A DNA stretch of 64,000 nucleotides from Hetaerina americana (Eukaryota; Arthropoda; Insecta; Odonata; Calopterygidae), in assembly GCA_022747635.1 (NCBI GenBank), contig JAKTNV010000005.1:40473738-40537737 (forward strand), in the 5' to 3' direction. Within the stretch, counting starts at the first letter, position 1, and every line of letters starts with the position of its first letter. Below the pieces are notes generated by a model that did no database searches, was not told the DNA's origin, and saw only the letters and a list, made by a program, of their open reading frames with translations. The position numbers were made by a program, and so were the translations under genes. Below are positions 48,866 to 58,896 of the stretch, in pieces.

Positions 48866-49100
48866 AGAAATAAAAATCACACAAGAAGGTAGAATAGTAA
48901 TCAAAGTATAAGGTAGGAATTGCGTGGCACGCATAGCCTGAAGAAGAGAAGAGCCACATTGGCCTAATACACATTCAAACACGAAATCCCGCCAAATGGC
49001 GAACAAATACTCATTTATATAGAAACAGATATAAGGGAAAGGGATAGGAACACACATAAAGGACGAACACAGGAGAGGTGGGGAAGGCGGAATCAAGCAG
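48866..49100 (-). repeat. Diverged partial monomer of the tRNA-bearing satellite
   Basis: On the minus strand it contains the monomer order seen at 53-57 kb: CGCCTTCCCCACCTCTCC, GTGTTCCTATCCCTTTCCC, GCCATTTGGCGGGATTTCG, then GCTATGCGTGCCACG. The tRNA-like part is missing. It is flanked by (TA)n. Confidence 0.85.
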
Positions 49101-49105
49101 ATCAC

Positions 49106-49120
49106 GAATATATATATTTG

Positions 49121-49212
<92 letters not shown>

Positions 49213-49230
49213 TATGCACACACATATAAT
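49106..49230. repeat. (TA)n microsatellite, interrupted
   Basis: TA repeats with ATGTATATATG-type interruptions, ending in CACACACATATA. Confidence 0.9.
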
Positions 49231-49389
49231 TTTAGTATGCCACTCGTTAAAACCGCATAGGCAAATCCGCTAGCCAGCTTTATTAATACCAGGTAATAGT
49301 AAAAAAATACCTTTGAAGTTCCATCACTTAAAAAACACTGGCTTAGTTAAGATTCGCCAATGAAAAATATAAATCACATGATTTTTCCC

Positions 49390-49677
49390 ATTTAGAACAA
49401 TTAAAAATATCCATATAAAAAGATTTTATACTTTCCCACGTACTTTATTTTAAGATACAACGCGTTTACCGATTTGCGGCATTGCCAGTAGCGCAAGTCG
49501 GTGAATCGCATTGTAGTATCTTAAAATTAAGTCTGTAGAAAAGTAGAGTCTTTTAATATGGATGTCAAATACCTCCATGAAGTGAAACCTGAAACTGTAG
49601 AATATATTAGTTACAAATATGCAATAATACAGTTCCAATCCAATTTCATTAAACTCGAATATTTTAATATAATTTAG
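49390..49677 (+). mobile_element. Foldback repeat, copy 1
   Basis: About 288 bp match the reverse complement of 50,933-51,206 along their whole length. The first half contains an internal inverted repeat: AGATTTTATACTTTCCCACG and TATTTTAAGATAC on one side, GTATCTTAAAATTAAGTC and AAAGTAGAGTCTTTT on the other. No ORF. Probably a non-autonomous element of unknown type. Confidence 0.75.
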
Positions 49678-50932
49678 AAATTTTCTTAAATGAGCTTCGT
49701 ATATTATTTGCCCCATTTACTCTGACTTTAATAATTCCACACCGCTTTAAGCACTCGCGACACACAACGTTTATCTTCAGGAATGCGTTGGTAGAAGCCA
49801 TGTACTACATTTTGTTTTCATTGTCGTCTTCTTCGCTTTTAACAAGTGAGAACGGATTGGCAATGCTGTCATATTATTTTTATAGACTGCATGTGTATGG
49901 GAAGATAACCATGAACGCCCAGAGTCACTAACGTTTTAGTAATTTCTAAATTATTCTCATCTTAAAATGCCATATTAATGAGCTGTTGTGATCAATTAAA
50001 AAAATGAAAATTCAGTTTATCAAGGTCGATTGAGACTAATCTATTAGCAAGAAAAGTAAATCATCATTAGAATTATTTGTGTTTTTGACCTGCTAATACA
50101 TTTTTATTTTCAAAAATCAAGCTGGATATATTTTTCCTTTTCTTAAAAAATCGAAATGGAAATTCGGAACGGGTGATCTATCAACATGCACTTCCGGGAT
50201 GACCCACATAATGCTCTCCGAAACGCCTGCTTATAATGATTAACTGAACGTAGGATGAACAAGAAAATTGTATGCATAGCATTTGAGATATTTTCCGTGG
50301 CATATTGATTACCGCAGAAATGGAGATTGGATCTCACGGGCAACGGAAGGTCGTCCGCTTCCGCATCCACCAAGCCGGTATTTCGGTCTCATGAAATCTC
50401 AGGCATGTAATTGGGCTCACTTTCCATGAACTTCGTAACAGGAGGATGTGAGAGTACCCAATTACGAAAAAAGCGATTGGATTAATGGCTTTTGGGCATG
50501 GCCCACGCCCATGAAAAGGTCCTGACGGTAATCAGGATGGCTCGTTCGAAGTCCCCCTGAAGGACGTTCTATGATTCGCTATTGCAAAAGTAAACTATAC
50601 GGTTATAATCCAAGTTTGGCTTTGACAAAAAAGTACAAAAACATCTAACAAGATTTTAATGCTGAAATATTTCCATGCACGCTCAAATCTTTACGCACGG
50701 AAGAGCGCTTCCCGATTTCAAGGGTTGAAGTCCTGAGGAGTGTTGATTAATATAATTTTTTAAATCTCAGATACCTTATCACAAATATAAACACAGGTAC
50801 ACACGTACACACAAATTAAACATATCGTATATATATATACACGTGTGTGCTTGTAAGTCATCGCAAAATAAAAATTCACACACACGTGGATGGAATTGTA
50901 ATTAAAAAAGAAATTTGCCTCGCCTAAATTAT
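49678..50932. other. No recognisable gene
   Basis: Unique-looking DNA between inverted copies of the foldback repeat. A short TA/CA tract lies near 50,826-50,850. Confidence 0.45.
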
Positions 50933-51206
50933 ATTAAACTATTTGAAATTAATAAAATTGGATTGGAACCGTATTTGTACATATTTGTAACAAAAATTTT
51001 CTACAGTTTCAGGCTTCACTTCGCGGAGGTATTTGACATCCATATTAAAAGATTTTGTGCTTTTCCACAGACTTAATTTTAAGATACTACGCGTACAATG
51101 TGTTTCACTGACTTGCGCAAGTCGATGAAACCTGTTGTATCTTAAAATAAAGTAAGTGGGAAAGTACAAAATCTTTTGATAGGAATATTTTCAACTGTTC
51201 TAAATG
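50933..51206 (-). mobile_element. Foldback repeat, copy 2 (inverted relative to copy 1)
   Basis: The minus strand reads CATTTAGAACAGTTGAAAAT and ends TTTAATATAATTTAG, as in copy 1. It has the same internal inverted repeat around GACTTGCGCAAGTC. The two copies lie 1.25 kb apart in opposite orientation. Confidence 0.75.
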
Positions 51207-51326
51207 GGTCAAATACTATAATTTACATTTTTAATTGACAAATCTAAACTTAATCGGTGTTGTTTTTAAAGATATGGATTTAAAAGGTCTACTTTATCAT
51301 TATTACCTGATATTATTAAAACTAGC

Positions 51327-51510
51327 TAGCCGGCCCCGGTGGCGGCGGGGTAACGTCCTTGCCTGCCAACCCAGAGGTCGCGGATTCGATTCCAGCCTTG
51401 GCGGGTTTTCCTCCACCTAGGGCTTAAGTGGATGTAATTGTTTTATCATTGCTCGAAGTCCGATGTAAAGGTCGAAGTGCTATTTTCGGACTAATGCAAT
51501 ATAAATAAAT
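51327..51510 (+). mobile_element. SINE-C (a third tRNA-derived SINE type)
   Basis: The head GGCCCCGGTGGCGGCGGGGT is A-box-like. It is followed by a B box (GGATTCGATTCCAGC, about 51,382-51,396), a short body (GAAGTCCGATGTAAAGGTCG) and an ATAAATAAATG tail. Only one copy is seen here, so family limits are approximate. Confidence 0.65.
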
Positions 51511-52133
51511 GTCAGCTCGGGATGATGAAAATGATGATTAGGAAATTTATTTGGGATGATAATTCGGAAGAGTAGAGGCCAACAATGATGGCCTGACTCT
51601 GGTAGGGAAAGTTCTAGGTGAAATCCAAAGAAAGCAAAAGATTTGCAGCGTAGGAAATATTGAGAGACAGTTTAAGTCCGCATTACCTTGACGAATGCTA
51701 GTTAAGGAAATGTATTTTTTAGGCGGCATGAAGGCAGGTAGGAAACACGATAGAGGAAATAATGTCGGGAAAACAGGAGGAAGTCCATGCAAGACCATAG
51801 GGGCCAAGCAGGCCGTATTCATCATTAGGGATGGACCAAAACCTACATTTAACAGGTGAATTAAACATGATAATGAACGAAAGAACTTATGAGCAGTAAG
51901 CTTAGAGCACGATCAAAATATTTTTTCCTCGACGGAGAGAATCATTGTAGAAGGGCGATTCCGGTACCGATAAAAACTCTCTTCAATTTCCCTGCATCTT
52001 AGCCTAGATCTACATTAATTAGTATATCCAAGGAAATTATACTGATGCGTTTTTCAATGGAAATAGTCCACTATTTCACTCGAGTTTAATTCATAATCTC
52101 ATTTAGGTGATCCAGGAGTGAGACACATAAGTA
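51511..52133. other. No recognisable gene
   Basis: Unique-looking DNA. A 92-codon minus-strand frame has no recognisable motif. Confidence 0.45.
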
Positions 52134-52400
52134 AATAAAAAGAAGAGAGCACAAAAAAACATAGGAACTCACAAGGGGAATATATTTTTGATGGCACGAC
52201 CACGTTCTTCAATAAACGAGATGATTGATATTACTTCAGTGGTACCAGTCATCTACGAAACGTCAGTGTATCGGAAGAGGAACACCATCGCTCGCACTGA
52301 TGAAGTTGGTCGGGACCACCGAAATATATTTTAAAGTAGGTCGTTATTACTTTAGCGTGAGTTCCTTTTCTGTGAGTGTCACGTAAACGTTTTACAACGA
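52134..52400. repeat. Possible retroelement end with hammerhead-like core
   Basis: This contains CTACGAAACGTC at about 52,254. At 52,297-52,324 it has CTGATGA, one A, a 7-bp hairpin with one mismatch (GTTGGTC/GACCACC), then GAAA. The arrangement echoes the palindromes at 19.8 and 48.6 kb. Limits are uncertain and no ORF is present. Confidence 0.45.
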
Positions 52401-52446
52401 CACACTGGTGAAGTTTGTTTGCATTCGCACACACAAATACAAACAC

Positions 52447-52449
<3 letters not shown>

Positions 52450-52507
<58 letters not shown>

Positions 52508-52516
52508 TATATATAT

Positions 52517-52577
<61 letters not shown>
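52450..52577. repeat. (TA)n microsatellite at the left end of the satellite array
   Basis: Long TA runs with short ACACATATA interruptions near 52,500 and 52,517. The first satellite monomer begins directly after it. Confidence 0.95.
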
Positions 52578-52580
<3 letters not shown>

Positions 52581-52728
52581 TCAAACACGAAATCCCGCCA
52601 AACGGCGAATAAATACTCATATATACAGAAACAGATATAAGGAAAAGGGATAGGAACACATATAAAGAACGAACAGAATAGAGGTGGGGAAGGCGGAATC
52701 GAACGGATCACAAGAGTAAAAATATATT

Positions 52729-52803
52729 TCCTCAACCGGGACTCGAACACCGGATCTTTCCACTTGCCGGGCGGATGCTCTTAACCACTTGAGCTATCGA
52801 GGA
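52729..52803 (-). tRNA. tRNA-like unit, minus monomer 1
   Basis: 75-nt tRNA-like sequence identical in design to the unit described at 53,683-53,757. It is a pseudo-tRNA or tRNA-derived promoter, not a confident functional tRNA. Confidence 0.5.
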
Positions 52804-53185
52804 TAGTCAATTTACCCTGAGATCCGTGGGTCTAATATGTCGCCAAGCGCCCCGATTCTTTCAGCCAAGAGATGGCGTCAGGGGGCAGTTTCACCCACCA
52901 AAGGAGAAATAGACAATACACAAGGAAAGGTAAGGACAGTGGGTTAGAATTCATACAACATCATACAGGAAAGGAACAGTGCGTTTCGTGGCACGCATAG
53001 CCAGAAGAAAGAGATGAGCCACATTGACCAAATACACTTTCAAACACGAAATCCCGCCAAACGGCGAATAAATACTCATATATACAGAAACATATATAAG
53101 GAAAAGGGATAGGAACACGTATAAAGGACGAACACAATAGAGGTGGGGAAGGCGGAATCGAACGGATCACAAGAGTAAAAAATAA

Positions 53186-53260
53186 TCCTCAACCGGGACT
53201 CGAACACCGGATCTTTCCACTTGCCGGGCGGATGCTCTTAACCACTTGAGCTATCGAGGA
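53186..53260 (-). tRNA. tRNA-like unit, minus monomer 2
   Basis: Same 75-nt cloverleaf. The downstream flank is the GATTATTTTTTAC variant. The monomer body has GAAAGTGTATTTGGTCAATG, a variant shared with the plus monomer at 55,976. Confidence 0.5.
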
Positions 53261-53682
53261 TAGTCAATTTACCCTGAGATCCGTGGGTCTAATATGTCGC
53301 CAAGCGCCCCGATTCTTTCAGCCAAGAGATGGCGTCAGGGGGCAGTTTCACCCACCAAAGGAGAAATAGACAATACACAAGGAAAGGAAAGGACAGTGGG
53401 TTAGAATTCATACAACATCATACAGGAAAGGAACAGTGCGTTTCGTGGCACGCATAGCCAGAAGAAAGAGATGAGCCACATTGGCCAAATACACATTCAA
53501 ACACGAAATCCCGCCAAACGGCGAATAAATACTCAAATATACAGAAACAGATATAAGGAAAAGGGATAGGAACACATATAAAGGACGAACAAAATAGAGG
53601 TGGGGAAGGCGGAATCGAACGGATCACAAGAGTAAAAATATATCCTCATATAAGACCCACGGATCTCAGGGTAAATTACATA

Positions 53683-53757
53683 TCCTCGATAGCTCAAGTG
53701 GTTAAGAGCATCCGCCCGGCAAGTGGAAAGATCCGGTGTTCGAGTCCCGGTTGAGGA
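53683..53757 (+). tRNA. tRNA-like unit, plus monomer 1 (reference description)
   Basis: The 75 nt fold as a cloverleaf. Acceptor TCCTCGA pairs with TTGAGGA (7 bp, one G-T). The D stem is GCTC/GAGC with loop AAGTGGTTAA. The anticodon stem is TCCGC/GTGGA around loop CCGGCAA (anticodon position GGC, Ala-like). The T arm is CCGG(T)G-TTCGAGT-CCCGG with one bulged T. A-box and B-box (GTTCGAGTCC) sequences are intact, and a T-run (TTTTT) follows within about 12 nt, as for RNA polymerase III genes. Against function: base 33 is C rather than U, the T stem has a bulge, no CCA-related signal is expected, and Ala-GGC is not a normal eukaryotic tRNA. It is best read as a tRNA-derived SINE-type head or pseudo-tRNA. 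Confidence 0.55.
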
Positions 53758-54139
53758 AATATTTTTACTCTTGTGATCCGTTCGATTCCGCCTTCCCCAC
53801 CTCTATTGTGTTCGTCCTTTATACGTGTTCCTATCCCTTTTCCTTATATATGTTTCTGTATATATGATTATTTATTCGCCGTTTGGCGGGATTTCGGGTT
53901 TGAATGTGTATTTGGCCAATGTGGCTCATCTCTTTCTTCTGGCTATGCGTGCCACGAAACGCACTGTTCCTTTCCTGTATGATGTTGTATGAATTCTAAC
54001 CCACTGTCCTTTCCTTTCCTTGTGTATTGTCTATTTCTCCTTTGGTGGGTGAAACTGCCCCCTGACGCCATCTCTTGGCTGAAAGAATCGGGGCGCTTGG
54101 CGACATATAAGACCCACGGATCTCAGGGTAAATTACATA

Positions 54140-54214
54140 TCCTCGATAGCTCAAGTGGTTAAGAGCATCCGCCCGGCAAGTGGAAAGATCCGGTGTTCGA
54201 GTCCCGGTTGAGGA
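54140..54214 (+). tRNA. tRNA-like unit, plus monomer 2
   Basis: Same cloverleaf. The leader carries the AAATTACATATCC variant shared only with the first plus monomer. Confidence 0.5.
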
Positions 54215-54598
54215 AATATATTTTTACTCTTGTGATCCGTTCGATTCCGCCTTCCCCACCTCTATTCTGTTCGTCCTTTATATGTGTTCCTATCCCTTTT
54301 CCTTATATCTGTTTCTGTATATATGAGTATTTATTCGCCGTTTGGCGGGATTTCGGGTTTGAATGTGTATTTGGCCAATGTGGCTCATCTCTTTCTTCTG
54401 GCTATGCGTGCCACGAAACGCACTGTTCCTTTCCTGTATGATGTTGTATGAATTCTAACCCACTGTCCTTTCCTTTCCTTGTGTATTGTCTATTTCTCCT
54501 TTGGTGGGTGAAACTGCCCCCTGACGCCATCTCTTGGCTGAAAGAATCGGGGCGCTTGGCGACATATTAGACCCACGGATCTCAGGGTAAATTGACTA

Positions 54599-54673
54599 TC
54601 CTCGATAGCTCAAGTGGTTAAGAGCATCCGCCCGGCAAGTGGAAAGATCCGGTGTTCGAGTCCCGGTTGAGGA
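54599..54673 (+). tRNA. tRNA-like unit, plus monomer 3
   Basis: Same cloverleaf. The leader is the common AAATTGACTATCC form and the body has the private variant CTGACACCATC. Confidence 0.5.
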
Positions 54674-55057
54674 AATATATTTTTACTCTTGTGATCCGTT
54701 CGATTCCGCCTTCCCCACCTCTATTCTGTTCGTCCTTTATATGTGTTCCTATCCCTTTTCCTTATATCTGTTTCTGTATATATGAGTATTTATTCGCCGT
54801 TTGGCGGGATTTCGTGTTTGAATGTGTATTTGGCCAATGTGGCTCATCTCTTTCTTCTGGCTATGCGTGCCACGAAACGCACTGTTCCTTTCCTGTATGA
54901 TGTTGTATGAATTCTAACCCACTGTCCTTTCCTTTCCTTGTGTATTGTCTATTTCTCCTTTGGTGGGTGAAACTGCCCCCTGACACCATCTCTTGGCTGA
55001 AAGAATCGGGGCGCTTGGCGACATATTAGACCCACGGATCTCAGGGTAAATTGACTA

Positions 55058-55132
55058 TCCTCGATAGCTCAAGTGGTTAAGAGCATCCGCCCGGCAAGTG
55101 GAAAGATCCGGTGTTCGAGTCCCGGTTGAGGA
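55058..55132 (+). tRNA. tRNA-like unit, plus monomer 4
   Basis: Same cloverleaf with AAATATATTTTTAC downstream. First member of the three-monomer higher-order repeat. Confidence 0.5.
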
Positions 55133-55516
55133 AATATATTTTTACTCTTGTGATCCGTTCGATTCCGCCTTCCCCACCTCTATTCTGTTCGTCCTTTATA
55201 TGTGTTCCTATCCCTTTTCCTTATATCTGTTTCTGTATATATGAGTATTTATTCGCCGTTTGGCGGGATTTCGTGTTTGAATGTGTATTTGGCCAATGTG
55301 GCTCATCTCTTTCTTCTGGCTATGCGTGCCACGAAACGCACTGTTCCTTTCCTGTATGATGTTGTATGAATTCTAACCCACTGTCCTTTCCTTTCCTTGT
55401 GTATTGTCTATTTCTCCTTTGGTGGGTGAAACTGCCCCCTGACGCCATCTCTTGGCTGAAAGAATCGGGGCGCTTGGCGACATATTAGACCCACGGATCT
55501 CAGGGTAAATTGACTA

Positions 55517-55591
55517 TCCTCGATAGCTCAAGTGGTTAAGAGCATCCGCCCGGCAAGTGGAAAGATCCGGTGTTCGAGTCCCGGTTGAGGA
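55517..55591 (+). tRNA. tRNA-like unit, plus monomer 5
   Basis: Same cloverleaf. The body carries the ACTGTTCCCTTCC variant shared with the monomer at 56,892. Confidence 0.5.
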
Positions 55592-55975
55592 AATATATTT
55601 TTACTCTTGTGATCCGTTCGATTCCGCCTTCCCCACCTCTATTCTGTTCGTCCTTTATATGTGTTCCTATCCCTTTTCCTTATATCTGTTTCTGTATATA
55701 TGAGTATTTATTCGCCGTTTGGCGGGATTTCGTGTTTGAATGTGTATTTGGCCAATGTGGCTCATCTCTTTCTTCTGGCTATGCGTGCCACGAAACGCAC
55801 TGTTCCCTTCCTGTATGATGTTGTATGAATTCTAACCCACTGTCCTTTCCTTTCCTTGTGTATTGTCTATTTCTCCTTTGGTGGGTGAAACTGCCCCCTG
55901 ACGCCATCTCTTGGCTGAAAGAATCGGGGCGCTTGGCGACATATTAGACCCACGGATCTCAGGGTAAATTGACTA

Positions 55976-56050
55976 TCCTCGATAGCTCAAGTGGTTAAGA
56001 GCATCCGCCCGGCAAGTGGAAAGATCCGGTGTTCGAGTCCCGGTTGAGGA
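55976..56050 (+). tRNA. tRNA-like unit, plus monomer 6
   Basis: Same cloverleaf with the GATTAATTTTTAC downstream variant shared with the monomer at 57,351. Confidence 0.5.
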
Positions 56051-56432
56051 TTAATTTTTACTCTTGTGATCCGTTCGATTCCGCCTTCCCCACCTCTATT
56101 GTGTTCGTCCTTTATATGTGTTCCTATCCCTTTTCCTTATATCTGTTTCTGTATATATGAGTATTTATTCGCCGTTTGGCGGGATTTCGTGTTTGAAAGT
56201 GTATTTGGTCAATGTGGCTCATCTCTTTCTTCTGGCTATGCGTGCCACGAAACGCACTGTTCCTTTCCTGTATGATGTTGTATGAATTCTAACCCACTGT
56301 CCTTTCCTTTCCTTGTGTATTGTCTATTTCTCCTTTGGTGGGTGAAACTGCCCCCTGACGCCATCTCTTGGCTGAAAGAATCGGGGCGCTTGGCGACATA
56401 TTAGACCCACGGATCTCAGGGTAAATTGACTA

Positions 56433-56507
56433 TCCTCGATAGCTCAAGTGGTTAAGAGCATCCGCCCGGCAAGTGGAAAGATCCGGTGTTCGAGTCCCGG
56501 TTGAGGA
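56433..56507 (+). tRNA. tRNA-like unit, plus monomer 7
   Basis: Same cloverleaf. It starts the second three-monomer block, 1,375 bp after the monomer at 55,058. Confidence 0.5.
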
Positions 56508-56891
56508 AATATATTTTTACTCTTGTGATCCGTTCGATTCCGCCTTCCCCACCTCTATTCTGTTCGTCCTTTATATGTGTTCCTATCCCTTTTCCTTATA
56601 TCTGTTTCTGTATATATGAGTATTTATTCGCCGTTTGGCGGGATTTCGTGTTTGAATGTGTATTTGGCCAATGTGGCTCATCTCTTTCTTCTGGCTATGC
56701 GTGCCACGAAACGCACTGTTCCTTTCCTGTATGATGTTGTATGAATTCTAACCCACTGTCCTTTCCTTTCCTTGTGTATTGTCTATTTCTCCTTTGGTGG
56801 GTGAAACTGCCCCCTGACGCCATCTCTTGGCTGAAAGAATCGGGGCGCTTGGCGACATATTAGACCCACGGATCTCAGGGTAAATTGACTA

Positions 56892-56966
56892 TCCTCGATA
56901 GCTCAAGTGGTTAAGAGCATCCGCCCGGCAAGTGGAAAGATCCGGTGTTCGAGTCCCGGTTGAGGA
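56892..56966 (+). tRNA. tRNA-like unit, plus monomer 8
   Basis: Same cloverleaf. The body has ACTGTTCCCTTCC, as at 55,517. Confidence 0.5.
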
Positions 56967-57350
56967 AATATATTTTTACTCTTGTGATCCGTTCGATTCC
57001 GCCTTCCCCACCTCTATTCTGTTCGTCCTTTATATGTGTTCCTATCCCTTTTCCTTATATCTGTTTCTGTATATATGAGTATTTATTCGCCGTTTGGCGG
57101 GATTTCGTGTTTGAATGTGTATTTGGCCAATGTGGCTCATCTCTTTCTTCTGGCTATGCGTGCCACGAAACGCACTGTTCCCTTCCTGTATGATGTTGTA
57201 TGAATTCTAACCCACTGTCCTTTCCTTTCCTTGTGTATTGTCTATTTCTCCTTTGGTGGGTGAAACTGCCCCCTGACGCCATCTCTTGGCTGAAAGAATC
57301 GGGGCGCTTGGCGACATATTAGACCCACGGATCTCAGGGTAAATTGACTA

Positions 57351-57425
57351 TCCTCGATAGCTCAAGTGGTTAAGAGCATCCGCCCGGCAAGTGGAAAGAT
57401 CCGGTGTTCGAGTCCCGGTTGAGGA
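57351..57425 (+). tRNA. tRNA-like unit, plus monomer 9
   Basis: Same cloverleaf with GATTAATTTTTAC downstream. The monomer is cut short by the (TA)n tract at about 57,536. Confidence 0.5.
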
Positions 57426-57540
57426 TTAATTTTTACTCTTGTGATCCGTTCGATTCCGCCTTCCCCACCTCTATTGTGTTCGTCCTTTATATGTGTTCCT
57501 ATCCCTTTTCCTTATATCTGTTTCTGTATATATGAGTATA

Positions 57541-57576
57541 TATATATATTTATACACACACACGTATATATATATA
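57541..57576. repeat. (TA)n/(CA)n tract left of the mariner
   Basis: TA and CA repeats. The last TA (57,575-57,576) is the left copy of the mariner target site. Confidence 0.9.
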
Positions 57577-57726
57577 CTACCTTGAACAAAAAGTTCCCGG
57601 AATAACCACCGTGTGGCGCTCCCATCGTTCCGATTTGAGTTCTGTTTTTTTTGTTAAATTGGTACATCTGTTGTTGATATTCCCTTTAAATCTTAGTGTC
57701 ATAACTTGACATTTGCAAAAGTTACG
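57577..57726 (+). repeat. mariner left terminal inverted repeat
   Basis: 150 bp, complementary to 58,748-58,897 with two mismatches. The outer 30 bp would be the transposase binding site by family precedent. Confidence 0.95.
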
Positions 57727-57781
57727 TAGCCAAGAGTACATCTATCTCTGTGTGTGTTGGCGATTTTTTACAATTGCAGAA

Positions 57782-58896
57782 ATGGATTTAAATCTGCAAC
57801 AACGAACTTGTATTAAATTTTGCGTAAAAAACGGATTTAGTGGCGCACGGACGTTGGAAATGTTGGAAAAGTGTTTCGGCAACGATTCTCTAAAAAAAAC
57901 GGTCGTTTACCAGTGGCACGAGCGGTTCAGAAGTGGTCGTGAGTCAATCGAAGATGATGAACGCAGTGGCAGACCATCGACATCGAAAGTCGGTGAAAAA
58001 ATTGATAAAGTAAAAGAAATGTTGGTCAATAACCGCAAATTGACCATCAGAGAAATAGCGGAGGACTTGAACATTGCCTATGGATCCGCCCAAGACATTG
58101 TGGTTAATGATTTGGGTTTCCGTCGTGTAGCAGAGCCAAAAGACCTCAATTTCATGCAAAAAAGAGACCGTGTTGACGTCGCAAAAGACATGATTTGCGA
58201 GGCTGAATCCGATCCCACATTCATCAAAAGGATCATTACTGGAGACGAGACGTGGGTTTATGAGTACGACACGCAATCCAGACATCAGGCAAGTGAATGG
58301 CGTTCACCAAATGAGCCGAGACCAAAAAAACCACGTCGTTTTCAGCCAAAAAAGAAGGCAATGCTGACGGTTTTCATGGATTACAACGGTGTAGTGCATC
58401 ATGAATTTTTGCCAGAAGGCCAGACAGTAAACAAAGAGTATTATTTGGGCGTTATGAGACGTTTGCGTGAAGCAATTCGCCGAAAGAGACCAGAAATGTG
58501 GGCAGAAAACTCGTGGATTTTGCACCATGATAACGCACCGTCGCACAGTGCTATCATTATTCGTAATTTTTTGACGAAAAATGCAACAAATACCATCCAA
58601 CAGCCACCGAATTCACCTGATTTGGCTCCCTGTGACTTCTTTCTGTTCAATCGAGTTAAAAAACCATTACGGGGAACGCGTTTTAGCAGCCGAGAGGAAG
58701 TAATGGAAAAATCGCAGGAAGCACTGATGGACATACCGAAAACCGACCGTAACTTTTGCAAATGTCAAGTTATGACACTAAGATTTAAAGGGAATATCAA
58801 CAACAGATGTACCAATTTAACAAAAAAAACAGCACTCAAATCGGAACGATGGGAGCGCCACACGGTGGTTATTACGGGAACTTTTTGTTCAAGGTA

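Larger units (their letters stand above)
52578..53647 (-). repeat. tRNA-bearing satellite, minus-strand block
   Basis: Two tRNA-containing monomers plus partial pieces lie in minus orientation with the same sequence order as the plus-strand block. The rightmost piece lacks its tRNA-like unit except for CCTC, where it meets the plus block. Monomer spacing between tRNA-like units is 457 bp. Confidence 0.95.
53648..57540 (+). repeat. tRNA-bearing satellite, plus-strand block of nine monomers
   Basis: tRNA-like units start at 53,683, 54,140, 54,599, 55,058, 55,517, 55,976, 56,433, 56,892 and 57,351, so the spacing is 457 or 459 bp. Each monomer holds a leader (GACCCACGGATCTCAGGG), the tRNA-like unit, a T-run, and a body with GCCGTTTGGCGGGATTTCG and CGTGCCACGAAACGCACTG. 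Monomers differ by only a few bases. An 82-codon frame recurs in each because 459 is divisible by three; there is no evidence that it is coding. The last monomer breaks off into TA repeats at TATATATGAGTATAT. Confidence 0.97.

Noticed and set aside
52392..52659. Long I/Y-rich ORFs over TA repeats
   Set aside because: Simple-sequence translations of (TA)n; the same applies to similar frames at 8.5, 10.8, 30.1, 48.8, 49.1, 59.2 and 63.8 kb.
53773..57193. Recurring 69-82 codon ORFs (MFESRLRKYIF... family) in each satellite monomer
   Set aside because: They recur because the 459-bp monomer is repeated and divisible by three. They overlap the tRNA-like unit and T-run, and the dispersed diverged monomers do not preserve them as coding sequence.
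58304..58761. Minus-strand ORFs across the mariner
   Set aside because: Antisense shadows of the transposase.
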